DNA of 64,000 nucleotides from Rhodobacteraceae bacterium XHP0102 (lineage in GTDB: Bacteria; Pseudomonadota; Alphaproteobacteria; Rhodobacterales; Rhodobacteraceae): the NCBI GenBank assembly GCA_025751475.1, contig JAOWLD010000003.1:62001-126000 (forward strand). Reading direction: 5' to 3'. The notes under the pieces are model-generated. The model saw nothing but the letters and a program-made list of their open reading frames with translations, did no database searches and was not told the DNA's origin. This document shows, piece by piece, positions 9,495 to 17,957 of the stretch. How positions within the stretch are numbered: position 1 is the stretch's first letter; every line of letters begins with the position of its first letter. The position numbers and the translations under genes are program-made.

Positions 9495-10808
9495 ATGCCT
9501 ATTTTTCTTGATAGCACATCGGCGGATTTTGAGGCGGCCTTTGATGCGCTGTTGACGATGAAGCGCGAGGACAGCCCCGATGTGGACGCGGTGGTTGCTG
9601 ATATCATCGCGCAGGTGCGCCGTGAGGGCGATGCCGCCCTGATTGCGTTGACCGAGCAATTCGACCGTATCCGCCTGACACCAGATCAATTGGTGTTTTC
9701 CGAGGCTGAGATTGACGCGGCCATTGCCACTGTGCCTGCTGCCGAACGTTCCGCGCTGGAATTGGCTGCAAGTCGCATTCGCGCGTATCATGCCCGCCAA
9801 TTGCCTAAGGATGCCGCTTGGCAGGATGAAATCGGTGCCAAACTTGGGTGGCGTTGGGGGCCTGTGTCACGTGCGGGTCTTTATGTGCCAGGCGGGCTTG
9901 CCAGCTATCCCTCGTCTGTTTTGATGAATGCGATACCCGCCAGCGTGGCAGGGGTCGAAGATGTCTCCATGGTTGTGCCGACCCCTGATGGCAAGGTGAA
10001 CCCGCTTGTCCTGTTGGCGGCGCGGTTGGCGGGGGTGCATCGCATCTATCGTATGGGCGGTGCGCAGGCGATTGCGGCATTGGCCTATGGCACGCAAACG
10101 GTGCTGCCCGTGGATAAGATCACAGGGCCAGGCAATGCCTATGTCGCCGCCGCAAAACGGCGGGTTTTCGGCAAGGTCGGCATTGATATGATCGCAGGCC
10201 CGTCCGAGATTTTGGTGATCGCGGATCGTGATAATGACCCCGATTGGATCGCGCTTGATCTGCTGTCGCAAGCCGAACATGACGAAAGCGCGCAATCGAT
10301 TTTGATCACGGATGATGCAGAATTTGGCCGTGCCGTTGCAGATGCCGTAGACGCGCGCCTGCAAACCCTGGAGCGGCGCGCGATTGCGGGGGCCAGTTGG
10401 CGCGATTTCGGCGCGGTGATCGTGGTGCGTGATCTCAAAGAGGCGGCGGCCTTGTCCAACCGTATCGCGCCTGAACATCTGGAACTCTGCGTGGCGGATG
10501 CAGAAACCTATGCCGATCAGATCAAACACGCAGGCGCGATTTTCATCGGCGCTTGGACGCCTGAGGCGATTGGTGACTATATTGGTGGGCCGAACCATGT
10601 CTTGCCAACGGCGCGTTCGGCGCGGTTTTCCAGCGGCTTGTCGGTGCTTGATTTTATGAAACGTTCCACAGTTGCGCAAATGACACCTGCGGCGCTTGGG
10701 GCCATTGGCCCCGCGGCGGCGGTTTTGGCAACATCAGAAAGTTTGGAGGCGCATGGCCTCTCCGTCACAGCGCGTCTGGCGCGGATCAATCAGGGGGATG
10801 GTGAATGA
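9495..10808 (+). CDS. hisD: Histidinol dehydrogenase HisD
   Basis: A 437-residue enzyme that catalyses the last two steps of histidine synthesis: L-histidinol to L-histidinal to L-histidine with two NAD. The family signature is clear: NAD-binding region MGGAQAIAALAYGT, KITGPGNAYVAAAKRRVFG, metal ligands in LLSQAEHDESAQS and GPNHVLPT, and catalytic Glu327-His328 in NRIAPEHLELC. The rest of the his pathway is not nearby. The 3' end overlaps the UPF0262 gene by four bases. Confidence 0.97.
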   Translation: MPIFLDSTSADFEAAFDALLTMKREDSPDVDAVVADIIAQVRREGDAALIALTEQFDRIRLTPDQLVFSEAEIDAAIATVPAAERSALELAASRIRAYHARQLPKDAAWQDEIGAKLGWRWGPVSRAGLYVPGGLASYPSSVLMNAIPASVAGVEDVSMVVPTPDGKVNPLVLLAARLAGVHRIYRMGGAQAIAALAYGTQTVLPVDKITGPGNAYVAAAKRRVFGKVGIDMIAGPSEILVIADRDNDPDWIALDLLSQAEHDESAQSILITDDAEFGRAVADAVDARLQTLERRAIAGASWRDFGAVIVVRDLKEAAALSNRIAPEHLELCVADAETYADQIKHAGAIFIGAWTPEAIGDYIGGPNHVLPTARSARFSSGLSVLDFMKRSTVAQMTPAALGAIGPAAAVLATSESLEAHGLSVTARLARINQGDGE

Positions 10809-11287
10809 CAATGCATATCAGCGATATTCAAATTGATACCTCGAATATGCCTGCGCCCACCCCAGAGATCGAGCAGGAACGCCGCGTTGCCATTTTCGAT
10901 CTGTTGGAGCAGAACAGTTTTGTGCTGCCCACGCGCGATGGGCGAGTGCCGCCCGATGGCCCTTATCACCTGGCCCTCGCTATTCGGGAGAAACGTCTGG
11001 TCTTTTCTGTCGCCACGCAAGAGACCGAATTGGCCGCTGAATTCCACCTTTCCCTCTCGCCGTTTCGTCAGGTGGTCAAGGATTACTGGCAAATTTGCGA
11101 AAGCTATTATTCTGCCGTGAAGAAGCTGCCTGCGGCCCAAATCGAGGCGATTGATATGGCGCGGCGCGGCATTCACAACGAGGGTGCGCGCGTCTTGCAA
11201 GAGCGGCTTGAGGGAAAGGCCGAGATCGACACAGATACGGCGCGCCGCCTTTTTACCTTGATCTGCGTGCTGCATTTCGGGAATTGA
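10805..11287 (+). CDS. UPF0262 family protein
   Basis: A 160-residue cytoplasmic protein of family UPF0262, confined mostly to alphaproteobacteria and nearly always found after hisD. Recognised by the opening HISDIQIDT, RRVAIFDLLEQNSFVLP, and the tail LFTLICVLHFGN. Start ATG at 10805 overlaps hisD (ATGA); a second ATG two codons on is possible. The function is unknown. The tight coupling suggests it is made together with HisD and the phosphatase that follows. Confidence 0.9.
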   Translation: MTMHISDIQIDTSNMPAPTPEIEQERRVAIFDLLEQNSFVLPTRDGRVPPDGPYHLALAIREKRLVFSVATQETELAAEFHLSLSPFRQVVKDYWQICESYYSAVKKLPAAQIEAIDMARRGIHNEGARVLQERLEGKAEIDTDTARRLFTLICVLHFGN

Positions 11288-11288
11288 G

Positions 11289-11771
11289 ATGGTGGAAAAG
11301 GAATTTCCATCATCGGTTCTGTTTTGTTGCGACCATAATGCGACCCGCTCTCCCATGGCGGAAGGGCTGATGAAGAAATTCTATGGCCACCGCGCCTATG
11401 TGCAATCGGCAGGTGTCCGTCATGATCTGGAGATTGATGGCTTTGCTGTGGCGGTCTCTGCTGAAATGGGTGTGGCGTTGGAGCGCCACCGCGTCCGTTC
11501 CTTTGATGAAATGGCGGAATGGGGGGATGATTTGTCAGGGTTTGATCTCATCGTGGCGCTGTCGCCTGCAAGCCAACGCCGCGCGTTAGACCTGACACGC
11601 CACGCGCATCTCGATATTGAATATTGGCCGATCATTGATCCCACGGGTTTGGGCGAAACGCGTGAGGCAAAATTGGATGCCTATCGCCAAGCGCGGGATC
11701 AAATTCACAAACGAATTCTAGAGCGTTTTGGTCCGCCAGATGTTGGCGGCACGGGGGGAAGCTATGAGTGA
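11289..11771 (+). CDS. Low-molecular-weight protein-tyrosine-phosphatase-like protein
   Basis: A 160-residue protein with the LMW-PTP/arsenate-reductase fold. The phosphate-binding loop C(X)5R is at residues 14-20 (CDHNATR), directly at the N-terminus as expected, followed by SPMAEGLMKKFYG. A general-acid Asp-Pro motif appears near the C-terminal half (PIIDPTGLGETREAKLDAYR). Family members dephosphorylate phosphotyrosine or reduce arsenate; no ars genes are nearby, so a phosphatase role in the conserved hisD run is more likely. It starts one base after the UPF0262 stop and overlaps the next gene. Confidence 0.88.
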   Translation: MVEKEFPSSVLFCCDHNATRSPMAEGLMKKFYGHRAYVQSAGVRHDLEIDGFAVAVSAEMGVALERHRVRSFDEMAEWGDDLSGFDLIVALSPASQRRALDLTRHAHLDIEYWPIIDPTGLGETREAKLDAYRQARDQIHKRILERFGPPDVGGTGGSYE

Positions 11772-12159
11772 CGTGATCCACCGCTATTACGCGGCCTTCA
11801 ATGCAGGTGATGTTGCCGCTATGTTGGATTGCCTGAGCGAGGATGTCGCCCATCATGTAAATGAGGGGCAGGTGCGCAGGGGCAAAGATGCATTCGCTGA
11901 ATTCTGCGCCCATATGACCCGCTGCTATAAGGAAAACCTGACCGATATTGTGGTCATGGCCGATACCACGGGCAAGCGCATTGCAGCGGAATTCACAGTG
12001 AACGGCACATATCTGGCCACAGATGTAGGATTGCCCGAGGCGCGTGGGCAGAAATATGTCCTGCCAGCGGGCAGCTTCTTTACGCTTGAGGGCGGCAAGA
12101 TCACCCGCGTTGTGACCTATTACAACCTTGCCGATTGGATTTCTCAGGTCTCGGCATGA
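11764..12159 (+). CDS. SnoaL-like (NTF2-fold) protein
   Basis: A 131-residue ketosteroid-isomerase-type protein of the NTF2-like fold. The pattern MSDVIHRYYAAFNAGDVAAM ... VAHHVNEGQVRRGKDAFAEF is typical of SnoaL-like proteins (TIGR02096 type), ending with GGKITRVVTYYNLADW. It has no signal peptide. Its ATG overlaps the phosphatase gene, and its stop overlaps the GNAT gene, so the three are translationally coupled. The substrate is unknown; many relatives have no assigned reaction. Confidence 0.85.
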   Translation: MSDVIHRYYAAFNAGDVAAMLDCLSEDVAHHVNEGQVRRGKDAFAEFCAHMTRCYKENLTDIVVMADTTGKRIAAEFTVNGTYLATDVGLPEARGQKYVLPAGSFFTLEGGKITRVVTYYNLADWISQVSA

Positions 12160-12740
12160 GCCTGTCTTATCGCATTTATCGCGGCGCTGAGATTGCCGCC
12201 ATTGTCCCTGATCTGGCGCGGTTGCGGATCACGGTGTTTCATGATTGGCCTTATCTCTATGAAGGGGATTTGGCCTATGAGACAGGCTATCTCGCCCGTT
12301 ATGCGCAAGAGGGGGCCATAGTCGTTGCGGCCTATAATGGCGCGCAGATGGTTGGCGCGGCCACGGGGATGCCCTTGCTTCAGCATGATGATGATTTCTC
12401 AGGTGCCTTGGCCGCCTGTGATATCGCCGCCGAAGATGTGTTTTACTGCGCGGAATCGGTTCTGATGCAGACCCATCGCGGGCAGGGGGCAGGGCATATG
12501 TTTTTCGATGCGCGCGAGGCAGAGGCCCGCGCACAGGGCAAAACATATAGCGCCTTTTGCGCGGTGGTGCGCCCCGTAGACCATCCGATGGCCCCAAAGG
12601 ACTATGTCCCACTTGATGGCTTTTGGACAAAGCGCGGCTATCAGAAATTGGACGGCGTTTTTGCCGAATTCTCATGGCTCGACATTGGGGATGCCGAAAA
12701 AACCCAAAAGCGCCTGCAATTTTGGATCAAACAGCTATGA
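12156..12740 (+). CDS. GNAT family N-acetyltransferase
   Basis: A 194-residue acetyltransferase. The acetyl-CoA pyrophosphate-binding segment is VLMQTHRGQGAGHMFFDARE (R/Q-x-x-G-x-G/A), with a late FWTKRGYQKLDG strand-helix that closes the fold. The ATG at 12156 overlaps the previous stop (ATGA), and the gene is again coupled to the carbon-nitrogen hydrolase that follows. This GNAT plus nitrilase-like hydrolase pair recurs in proteobacteria. The acceptor substrate cannot be read from the sequence. Confidence 0.85.
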   Translation: MSLSYRIYRGAEIAAIVPDLARLRITVFHDWPYLYEGDLAYETGYLARYAQEGAIVVAAYNGAQMVGAATGMPLLQHDDDFSGALAACDIAAEDVFYCAESVLMQTHRGQGAGHMFFDAREAEARAQGKTYSAFCAVVRPVDHPMAPKDYVPLDGFWTKRGYQKLDGVFAEFSWLDIGDAEKTQKRLQFWIKQL

Positions 12741-13630
12741 AATGTGCCGCCGCTGCTTATCCGCTCGACCCGCTGACCCGTTTTGCTGATTTTGAGGCGA
12801 AGATCAGCGCATGGGTCGCTGAGGCCGCGGATGGCGGTGCACAGATTGCGATCTTTCCAGAATATGGCGCGATGGAATTGGCCCATCTGGCGGGGCCATC
12901 CGTTGCGAGCGATCTTGAAGGCAGCCTGCGCGCGGTCAGTGATATCTGGCCCGAGGCTGATGCCCTTTTCGCGCGGCTTGCGGGGCAGTATGGCCTGACC
13001 TTGCTTGCGCCGTCCGCCCCTATTTTCGACCCAAATCACGGTGCGCGCCCCGTCAATCGCGCGCATCTTTACGGGCCAGACGGCCCTATTGGGCATCAAG
13101 ACAAGCAGATCATGACCCGATTTGAGCGCGAGATTTGGCATGTGCAAACGGGCGGGCCTTTGCAGGTCTTTAACCTTGGCGATCTTCGGGTGGGTGTGTT
13201 GATCTGCTATGATGCAGAGTTCCCGCTTTTGGCGCGCGCATTGATTGAGGCAGGCGTTGATCTGTTGTTGGTGCCGTCTTGCACAGATAGCGGTGCAGGC
13301 TATTGGCGGGTGCGGGTGGGGGCGATGGCGCGTGCGCTTGAAGGGCAAGTGGCCGTGTTGCAATCGCCGACCATCGGACGTGCGGCTTGGTCGCCTGCGG
13401 TGGATGACAATCATGGTGCGGCGGCGATCTATGGCCCCGCCGAGGCGGGGTTCTGCGATACGGGCGTTTTCGCCCAAGGGCAGATGAACGAGGCTGGGTG
13501 GGTTATCGCTGATATCAACCTCAATCGCCTGCGCGATCTGCGCGAAAATGGCACGGTCCTGACCCGCCGCGATTGGGGCGAGAGTGTGATGCGAATTGCG
13601 CCTTTGTCACATCTGAAAGATTTGCCTTGA
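12737..13630 (+). CDS. Carbon-nitrogen hydrolase (nitrilase superfamily amidase)
   Basis: A 297-residue cytoplasmic amidohydrolase with the Glu-Lys-Cys triad: Glu42 in IFPEYGAMEL, Lys near 123 in HQDKQIMTRFE, and Cys157 in VGVLICYDAEFP. It hydrolyses a carbon-nitrogen bond in a small amide. The ATG at 12737 overlaps the GNAT stop by four bases; a longer in-frame extension upstream lies within the GNAT gene and is not used. The pairing with an acetyltransferase suggests N-acyl metabolism or metabolite repair, but this is inference. Confidence 0.9.
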   Translation: MKCAAAAYPLDPLTRFADFEAKISAWVAEAADGGAQIAIFPEYGAMELAHLAGPSVASDLEGSLRAVSDIWPEADALFARLAGQYGLTLLAPSAPIFDPNHGARPVNRAHLYGPDGPIGHQDKQIMTRFEREIWHVQTGGPLQVFNLGDLRVGVLICYDAEFPLLARALIEAGVDLLLVPSCTDSGAGYWRVRVGAMARALEGQVAVLQSPTIGRAAWSPAVDDNHGAAAIYGPAEAGFCDTGVFAQGQMNEAGWVIADINLNRLRDLRENGTVLTRRDWGESVMRIAPLSHLKDLP

Positions 13631-13703
13631 AAATTCGCCCCTTTGGGCGCATTTACCGCTGCGAAGCTGCCATTTGGGGCAGTGAGAAAGCTAAGGAGAG
13701 ACC

Positions 13704-13922
13704 ATGGCCAAGGAAGAGATGCTCGAATTCCCCGGTGTCGTGAAGGAACTCCTGCCAAATGCGACATTCAGGGTCGAGCTCGAAAACGGCCATGAGATCA
13801 TCGCACATACGGCAGGCAAGATGCGCAAAAACCGCATCCGCGTTCTGGCAGGCGACAAGGTGCAGGTGGAAATGACCCCCTATGACCTGACCAAGGGCCG
13901 TATCAATTACCGCTTTAAGTGA
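13704..13922 (+). CDS. infA: Translation initiation factor IF-1
   Basis: A 72-residue S1/OB-fold protein, exactly the usual length, which binds the ribosomal A site during initiation. Family landmarks are [20 protein letters not shown], then [20 protein letters not shown] and GRINYRFK at the end. AAGGAGA lies ahead of the ATG. It leads the infA-maf-RNase-yacG run; the Maf gene begins seven bases after its stop. Confidence 0.98.
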   Translation: MAKEEMLEFPGVVKELLPNATFRVELENGHEIIAHTAGKMRKNRIRVLAGDKVQVEMTPYDLTKGRINYRFK

Positions 13923-13928
13923 TCCGTT

Positions 13929-14504
13929 TTGCGCCTGATTTTGGGATCAGCCAGCCCGCGCAGGCGGGAGCTATTGGCGGTGTTGGGTATCACGCCTGAC
14001 GAGATCGCCCCGCCCGAAATTGATGAAACCCCGCAAAAGGGGGAGCATCCGCGCGCCTATGTCACCCGCATCGCACGCGAAAAGGTGGCGGCTGTGCCAT
14101 CAACGCCCGAGGATATCGTCCTGTGCGCTGATACGACCGTATTCTTAGGGCGGCGGATTTTGGGCAAGCCTGAGGATGCCGTGGAGGCCGAAGCGTTTTT
14201 GCGGCTCTTGTCGGGGCGCCGTCATCGCGTCATCACGGCCTTGGCCGCCCGCAAAGGGGATCGCGTGATCGCGCGCGCGGTTGAAAGCCGCGTGAAGATG
14301 AAATCCCTCAGCGATACGGAAATCGCGGCCTATCTGGCCACGGGTGATTGGCAAGGCAAGGCAGGCGGCTATGCCATCCAAGGCCCTGCTGGCGCGTTTA
14401 TCCCTTGGATTTCAGGCAGCTATCCCGCAATTATGGGCCTGCCCTTGGCTGAGACAGCCAGTGCTTTGGCGGCCTTGGGCTACCCCGTTTGGAGGCAAGA
14501 ATGA
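13929..14504 (+). CDS. maf: Maf family nucleotide pyrophosphatase
   Basis: A 191-residue house-cleaning pyrophosphatase that hydrolyses non-canonical or pyrimidine nucleoside triphosphates. The N-terminal motif [18 protein letters not shown] and the catalytic [16 protein letters not shown] are both present, followed by [12 protein letters not shown] and [10 protein letters not shown]. The start is TTG, because the family always begins with the strand just before SASPRR and no ATG is available. It is preceded by infA and overlaps the RNase E/G gene by ATGA. Substrate subgroup (dTTP/UTP or m7GTP) is not resolved here. Confidence 0.92.
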   Translation: MRLILGSASPRRRELLAVLGITPDEIAPPEIDETPQKGEHPRAYVTRIAREKVAAVPSTPEDIVLCADTTVFLGRRILGKPEDAVEAEAFLRLLSGRRHRVITALAARKGDRVIARAVESRVKMKSLSDTEIAAYLATGDWQGKAGGYAIQGPAGAFIPWISGSYPAIMGLPLAETASALAALGYPVWRQE

Positions 14505-15553
14505 AGGGTTGCGTCATTGCATTGGACGAGGTTGCAGGGCGCAAGGCGGCGGCATTGATGGTCGATGGCCGTCTACAGGATATCCGCATTGACCCTCCCG
14601 AAAATGATCCAAGCCCCGAGATTGGCGAGATTTACCGCGCCAAGGTGGCCCGTGCCATGGGCGGGCAGGGCGGTGTCATGGTCACCCTTCCCAATGGGCA
14701 ATCGGGATTTTTGCGCGGGGTCAAGGGACTGGACCAAGGCGAAAGCGTGATCGTGCAGGTGATGGGCTATGCCGAAGGGGATAAGGCCGCGCCTGTGACC
14801 ACAAGGCTATTGTTCAAAAGCCGCTACGCGATTGTCACACCTGCGGCGGCAGGGTTTAACATCGCCCGCTCCATCCGTGAGGAAGAAGCCCGCGATCACC
14901 TCTTGGAACTGGCCCATGAGGCGATGGAAGGCGCGCCTGAGGATTTTGGCGTGATCATTCGCTCGGCCAGTGCCGAAGCCGCGGATGAAGATGTCCTTGA
15001 AGATGTCAGCGCCATGCGCGCCTTGGCAGAGGCCGTGGTGGCCGATGTGAATGGCGCCCCCGAATTGCTGGTTGCGGCCCCCACTTCGCATGAGGTTGCA
15101 TGGCGCGATTGGACAAGCCCGATGCCCGATGAGGTGGTGGAGCGCCTCGGCGCTTTTGCCGATCTCGGTGTTGAGGAGGCGGTTGACGCCATCCTGTCCC
15201 CGCGCGCCGATTTGGGCGGGGGGGCTTGGGCCATGTTTGAACCGACCTCTGCGCTTGTGGCGGTGGATGTAAACACTGGCGGGGATTTATCGCTTGCGGC
15301 GGGGCTGAAGGCCAATTTGGCCTTGGTGCGTGACTTGCCGCGTCAATTGCGTCTGCGCGGGTTGTCTGGGCAGATTACAATGGATCTGGCGCCAATGCCC
15401 AAAAAAGACCGCCGTCTGTTCGAGGATAAATTGCGCAGTGCCCTGCGGTCGGATGCCACGGATACGGTGCTTGCAGGGTGGACACCTCTGGGACATTTTG
15501 AACTGCAACGCAAACGCGATCGCGCCCCCTTGCGGGAGGTTTGGCCCAAATGA
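14501..15553 (+). CDS. Ribonuclease E/G family protein, short form
   Basis: A 350-residue endoribonuclease. An S1-like RNA-binding stretch (residues 45-85, [17 protein letters not shown]) precedes the catalytic half, where [10 protein letters not shown] and [14 protein letters not shown] supply the two magnesium-binding aspartates equivalent to Asp303 and Asp346 of E. coli RNase E. The protein ends soon after and lacks the CPxCxGxG zinc-link and the C-terminal scaffold, so it is shorter than RNase G. GGAGG lies just before the ATG. It is coupled to maf and yacG by overlapping codons. Confidence 0.9.
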   Translation: MKGCVIALDEVAGRKAAALMVDGRLQDIRIDPPENDPSPEIGEIYRAKVARAMGGQGGVMVTLPNGQSGFLRGVKGLDQGESVIVQVMGYAEGDKAAPVTTRLLFKSRYAIVTPAAAGFNIARSIREEEARDHLLELAHEAMEGAPEDFGVIIRSASAEAADEDVLEDVSAMRALAEAVVADVNGAPELLVAAPTSHEVAWRDWTSPMPDEVVERLGAFADLGVEEAVDAILSPRADLGGGAWAMFEPTSALVAVDVNTGGDLSLAAGLKANLALVRDLPRQLRLRGLSGQITMDLAPMPKKDRRLFEDKLRSALRSDATDTVLAGWTPLGHFELQRKRDRAPLREVWPK

Positions 15554-15768
15554 GTTGCCCGATTTGTCAAAAAGCCGCGGTCGCGGCCTATCGCCCGTTT
15601 TGTTCGCGGCGCTGCGCGGATGTCGATCTGGCGCGGTGGTTGAACGGGTCATATGCTGTGCCCTCGAACGACCCCGAAGATATTGAGGAGGCGCTCGATC
15701 AAGCCGCCCGCGCCAAAGCCTTTGGCAGCCATGGCCAGAGCGAAGATGACACGGGACCGTTGCAGTAG
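15550..15768 (+). CDS. yacG: DNA gyrase inhibitor YacG
   Basis: A 72-residue zinc protein. The four zinc cysteines are in CPIC (residues 3-6) and CSRRC (18-22), with the family sequence RCADVDLARWLNGSY next to them and an acidic tail. E. coli YacG binds GyrB and blocks DNA binding. The ATG overlaps the RNase stop (ATGA); an upstream in-frame TTG three codons earlier is not needed. It ends the housekeeping run, 93 bases before tRNA-Phe. Confidence 0.95.
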   Translation: MSCPICQKAAVAAYRPFCSRRCADVDLARWLNGSYAVPSNDPEDIEEALDQAARAKAFGSHGQSEDDTGPLQ

Positions 15769-15861
15769 AAAAAACGCGAGAATTTTGCGCATACCCTATG
15801 GACAGCCCCCTGCGAAGGCCCTAGAACGCCCCCACCCTGATGGGCAAAACCCATCACCCGT

Positions 15862-15936
15862 GCCCGGGTAGCTCAGGGGTAGAGCAGTGGATTGAAAATC
15901 CTCGTGTCGGTGGTTCGATTCCGCCCCCGGGCACCA
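15862..15936 (+). tRNA. tRNA-Phe (anticodon GAA)
   Basis: Acceptor GCCCGGG pairs with CCCGGGC; D arm GCTC/GAGC; anticodon loop TTGAAAA gives GAA; T arm GGTGG/CCGCC with TTCGATT. The discriminator is A and CCA is encoded. The anticodon stem GTGGA/TCCTC has one U-U mismatch at positions 28-42; the rest pairs normally. Confidence 0.96.
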
Positions 15937-16169
15937 TTTTACAAATAAATCCGAATACCGAAGCGAGCGCCGTATGTATCGCCATAAGCGCAGCAAAACT
16001 GGTCTGGCCCCACGCGGTGGTGCGTGTTTGGATTCATGGCCTGCTGACAAACCGCATGAAAATTAACGTTGACTTAAGCTTTGCTAATTCTAGCGTTAGT
16101 CTGGTGGTGTGCAATTTCGATATTCGGTGCGCGCTCAAAGGGACTATGGACAGTCGGGGAGGAAATGAA

Positions 16170-17300
16170 ATGTCCAATAAACATGATATTGATCGTCGTT
16201 CTTTCTTGCGCAAAGCTGCGCTTGGTGGAGGTGCGGCCGCGTCTGGTATACTTGCCGCTCCAGCGGTTTTGGCGCAGGCGCCCATTGTCTTAAAAATGCA
16301 GACCTCATGGCCCGCATCTGATATTTGGATGGATTTTGCGCGCCAATACACTGCCCGCGTTGAAGAGATGTCTGGGGGTCGCATCACTGTTGACCTCTTG
16401 CCCGCAGGCGCGGTCGTGGGGGCGTTTCAGGTGATGGATGCTGTCAGCGATGGCTTGCTTGACGCTGCGCATACAGTGCCTGTCTATTGGTATGGTAAGA
16501 ACAAAGCTGCGTCCTTCTTTGGAACGGGCCCTGTTTTTGGCGGCAATGCAAACACAATGCTGGGTTGGTTCTATCAAGGTGGCGGTGATGCGCTGTATCG
16601 TGAATTGACACAAGATATCATGGGACTGAACGTATACGGTTTCATGGGCTTCCCAATGCCTGCGCAGCCTTTTGGTTGGTTCAAGGGCGAGGTTAATACG
16701 GTCGCTGACCTACAGGGCTTTAAGTATCGCACTGTGGGTCTTGCAGCCGATCTGCTTCAGCAGATGGGAATGTCTGTTGCACAGCTTCCTGGTGGCGAGA
16801 TCGTGCCGGCGATGGAGCGGGGTGTCATTGACGCATTCGAGTTTAACAACCCGTCTTCAGACAGCCGTTTTGGTGCTCAGGATGTGGCGAAGAACTATTA
16901 TCTTTCATCTTATCACCAAGCATCTGAGTCATTCGAGTTCTTGTTCAACAAGGACTTCTTTGATGATCTCGATCCTGATCTTCAGGCAATCCTGAAATAC
17001 GGTGTCGAAGCGGCTTCGACCTCAAACACCGCCCTTGCGCTTCGTGAATATTCGAATGATCTCGAAAAACTACAGGCGGAGTCGGGTGTTACAGTACACC
17101 GCACCTCAGGCGAAATTCTCGCGGGACAGCTGGAAGCATGGGATGTCTTGATTGCGGACCTTGAGCAAGATCCGTTTAACAAAAAGATCATGGATAGCCA
17201 GCGGGCTTGGGTTGAGAAAGTTGGCTATTACGAGCTGATGAATTCTCCCGACCTTGCGCTTGCTTACGAGCACTACTTCCCAGGCCGTCTGAAACTCTGA
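16170..17300 (+). CDS. TRAP transporter substrate-binding protein (TakP/DctP-like), Tat-exported
   Basis: A 376-residue periplasmic binding protein. A twin-arginine signal (DRRSFLRKAALGGGAAASG, cleavage after LAQA) replaces the usual Sec signal. Landmarks are MQTSWPASDIWMDFARQY, PVYWYGKNKAASFFGTGP and DAFEFNNPSSDSRFGAQDVA, which resemble 2-oxoacid-binding TakP proteins of Rhodobacter. The ATG at 16170 follows GGGAGGAA. Together with the two genes that follow it would import an organic acid using the sodium gradient. Assigning 2-oxoacids is inference from resemblance; an amidase in the operon hints at an amide precursor. Confidence 0.88.
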   Translation: MSNKHDIDRRSFLRKAALGGGAAASGILAAPAVLAQAPIVLKMQTSWPASDIWMDFARQYTARVEEMSGGRITVDLLPAGAVVGAFQVMDAVSDGLLDAAHTVPVYWYGKNKAASFFGTGPVFGGNANTMLGWFYQGGGDALYRELTQDIMGLNVYGFMGFPMPAQPFGWFKGEVNTVADLQGFKYRTVGLAADLLQQMGMSVAQLPGGEIVPAMERGVIDAFEFNNPSSDSRFGAQDVAKNYYLSSYHQASESFEFLFNKDFFDDLDPDLQAILKYGVEAASTSNTALALREYSNDLEKLQAESGVTVHRTSGEILAGQLEAWDVLIADLEQDPFNKKIMDSQRAWVEKVGYYELMNSPDLALAYEHYFPGRLKL

Positions 17301-17322
17301 AGCGAGAGTTTGGCGTGATTGA

Positions 17323-17345
17323 CCCCGGCGGAATTTTCGCCGGGG
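17323..17345 (+). terminator. Hairpin between TRAP binding-protein and permease genes
   Basis: The perfect 8-bp stem CCCCGGCG/CGCCGGGG with a 7-nt loop lies between the binding-protein stop and the small permease start. There is no strong T run, so it probably stabilises the upstream message or gives partial termination rather than ending the transcript. Confidence 0.6.
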
Positions 17346-17366
17346 CGACTTTGTGCAGCTGGGGGT

Positions 17367-17957
17367 ATGATCTTGACTGACTTTATCCGTTTCGCCGACA
17401 ATCTGTCTGCATGGTTTGGCAAAGCATTTGCTTGGCTCATTGTCCTTATGGCTGTGGGCACGGGTTATGAGGTTTTTGTACGTTACGTACTCAATAACCC
17501 GACCGCGTGGGCGCTTGACGTCTCCTTTATAATGTACGGCACGCTTTTTATGATGGGTGGGGCCTACACACTTTCACGCGGGGGACATGTACGAGGGGAT
17601 TTCCTTTACAGGCTGTGGCAGCCGCGTACGCAAGCTAAGGTGGACCTCGTCCTCTACATCATTTTTTTCTTTCCTGGCGTCATGGCGTTGATTTTTGCTG
17701 GGTGGAAATATGCTTCGCGGTCTTGGGGGTATGGGGAAGTCTCTGTGAATAGCCCCGCTGGCGTGCCGATTTACCAGTTTAAGACGGTGATTGTTGTCGC
17801 CGGAATTCTTCTTTTTGTTCAAGGCCTTGCGCAGGTTTGCCGCTGCATTCTGGCGATGCGCACCAACGAATGGCTGGCCGCCGATGAGGATGTTTTCGAG
17901 ACCGAAGACCTTCTCATGCGCGAAGCCCGAAATGCCAAAAGGGACAACCATCCATGA
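17367..17957 (+). CDS. TRAP transporter small permease (DctQ type)
   Basis: A 196-residue inner-membrane protein with four predicted helices (about residues 17-38, 48-70, 92-112 and 133-155), the standard DctQ arrangement, and the motif FVRYVLNNPTAW near residue 40. It bridges the binding protein and the large permease. The ATG at 17367 follows GCTGGGGG; the longer open frame upstream covers the hairpin and is rejected. The stop overlaps the start of the large permease gene (ATGA). Confidence 0.88.
   Translation: MILTDFIRFADNLSAWFGKAFAWLIVLMAVGTGYEVFVRYVLNNPTAWALDVSFIMYGTLFMMGGAYTLSRGGHVRGDFLYRLWQPRTQAKVDLVLYIIFFFPGVMALIFAGWKYASRSWGYGEVSVNSPAGVPIYQFKTVIVVAGILLFVQGLAQVCRCILAMRTNEWLAADEDVFETEDLLMREARNAKRDNHP

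Noticed and set aside
16068-16100. Possible promoter and palindrome (TTGACT ... CTAATTCTAGCGTTAG) before the first TRAP operon
   Set aside because: The -10 hexamer is not convincing and the inverted repeat is imperfect. It does not match the CTAACATGTTAG operator closely.
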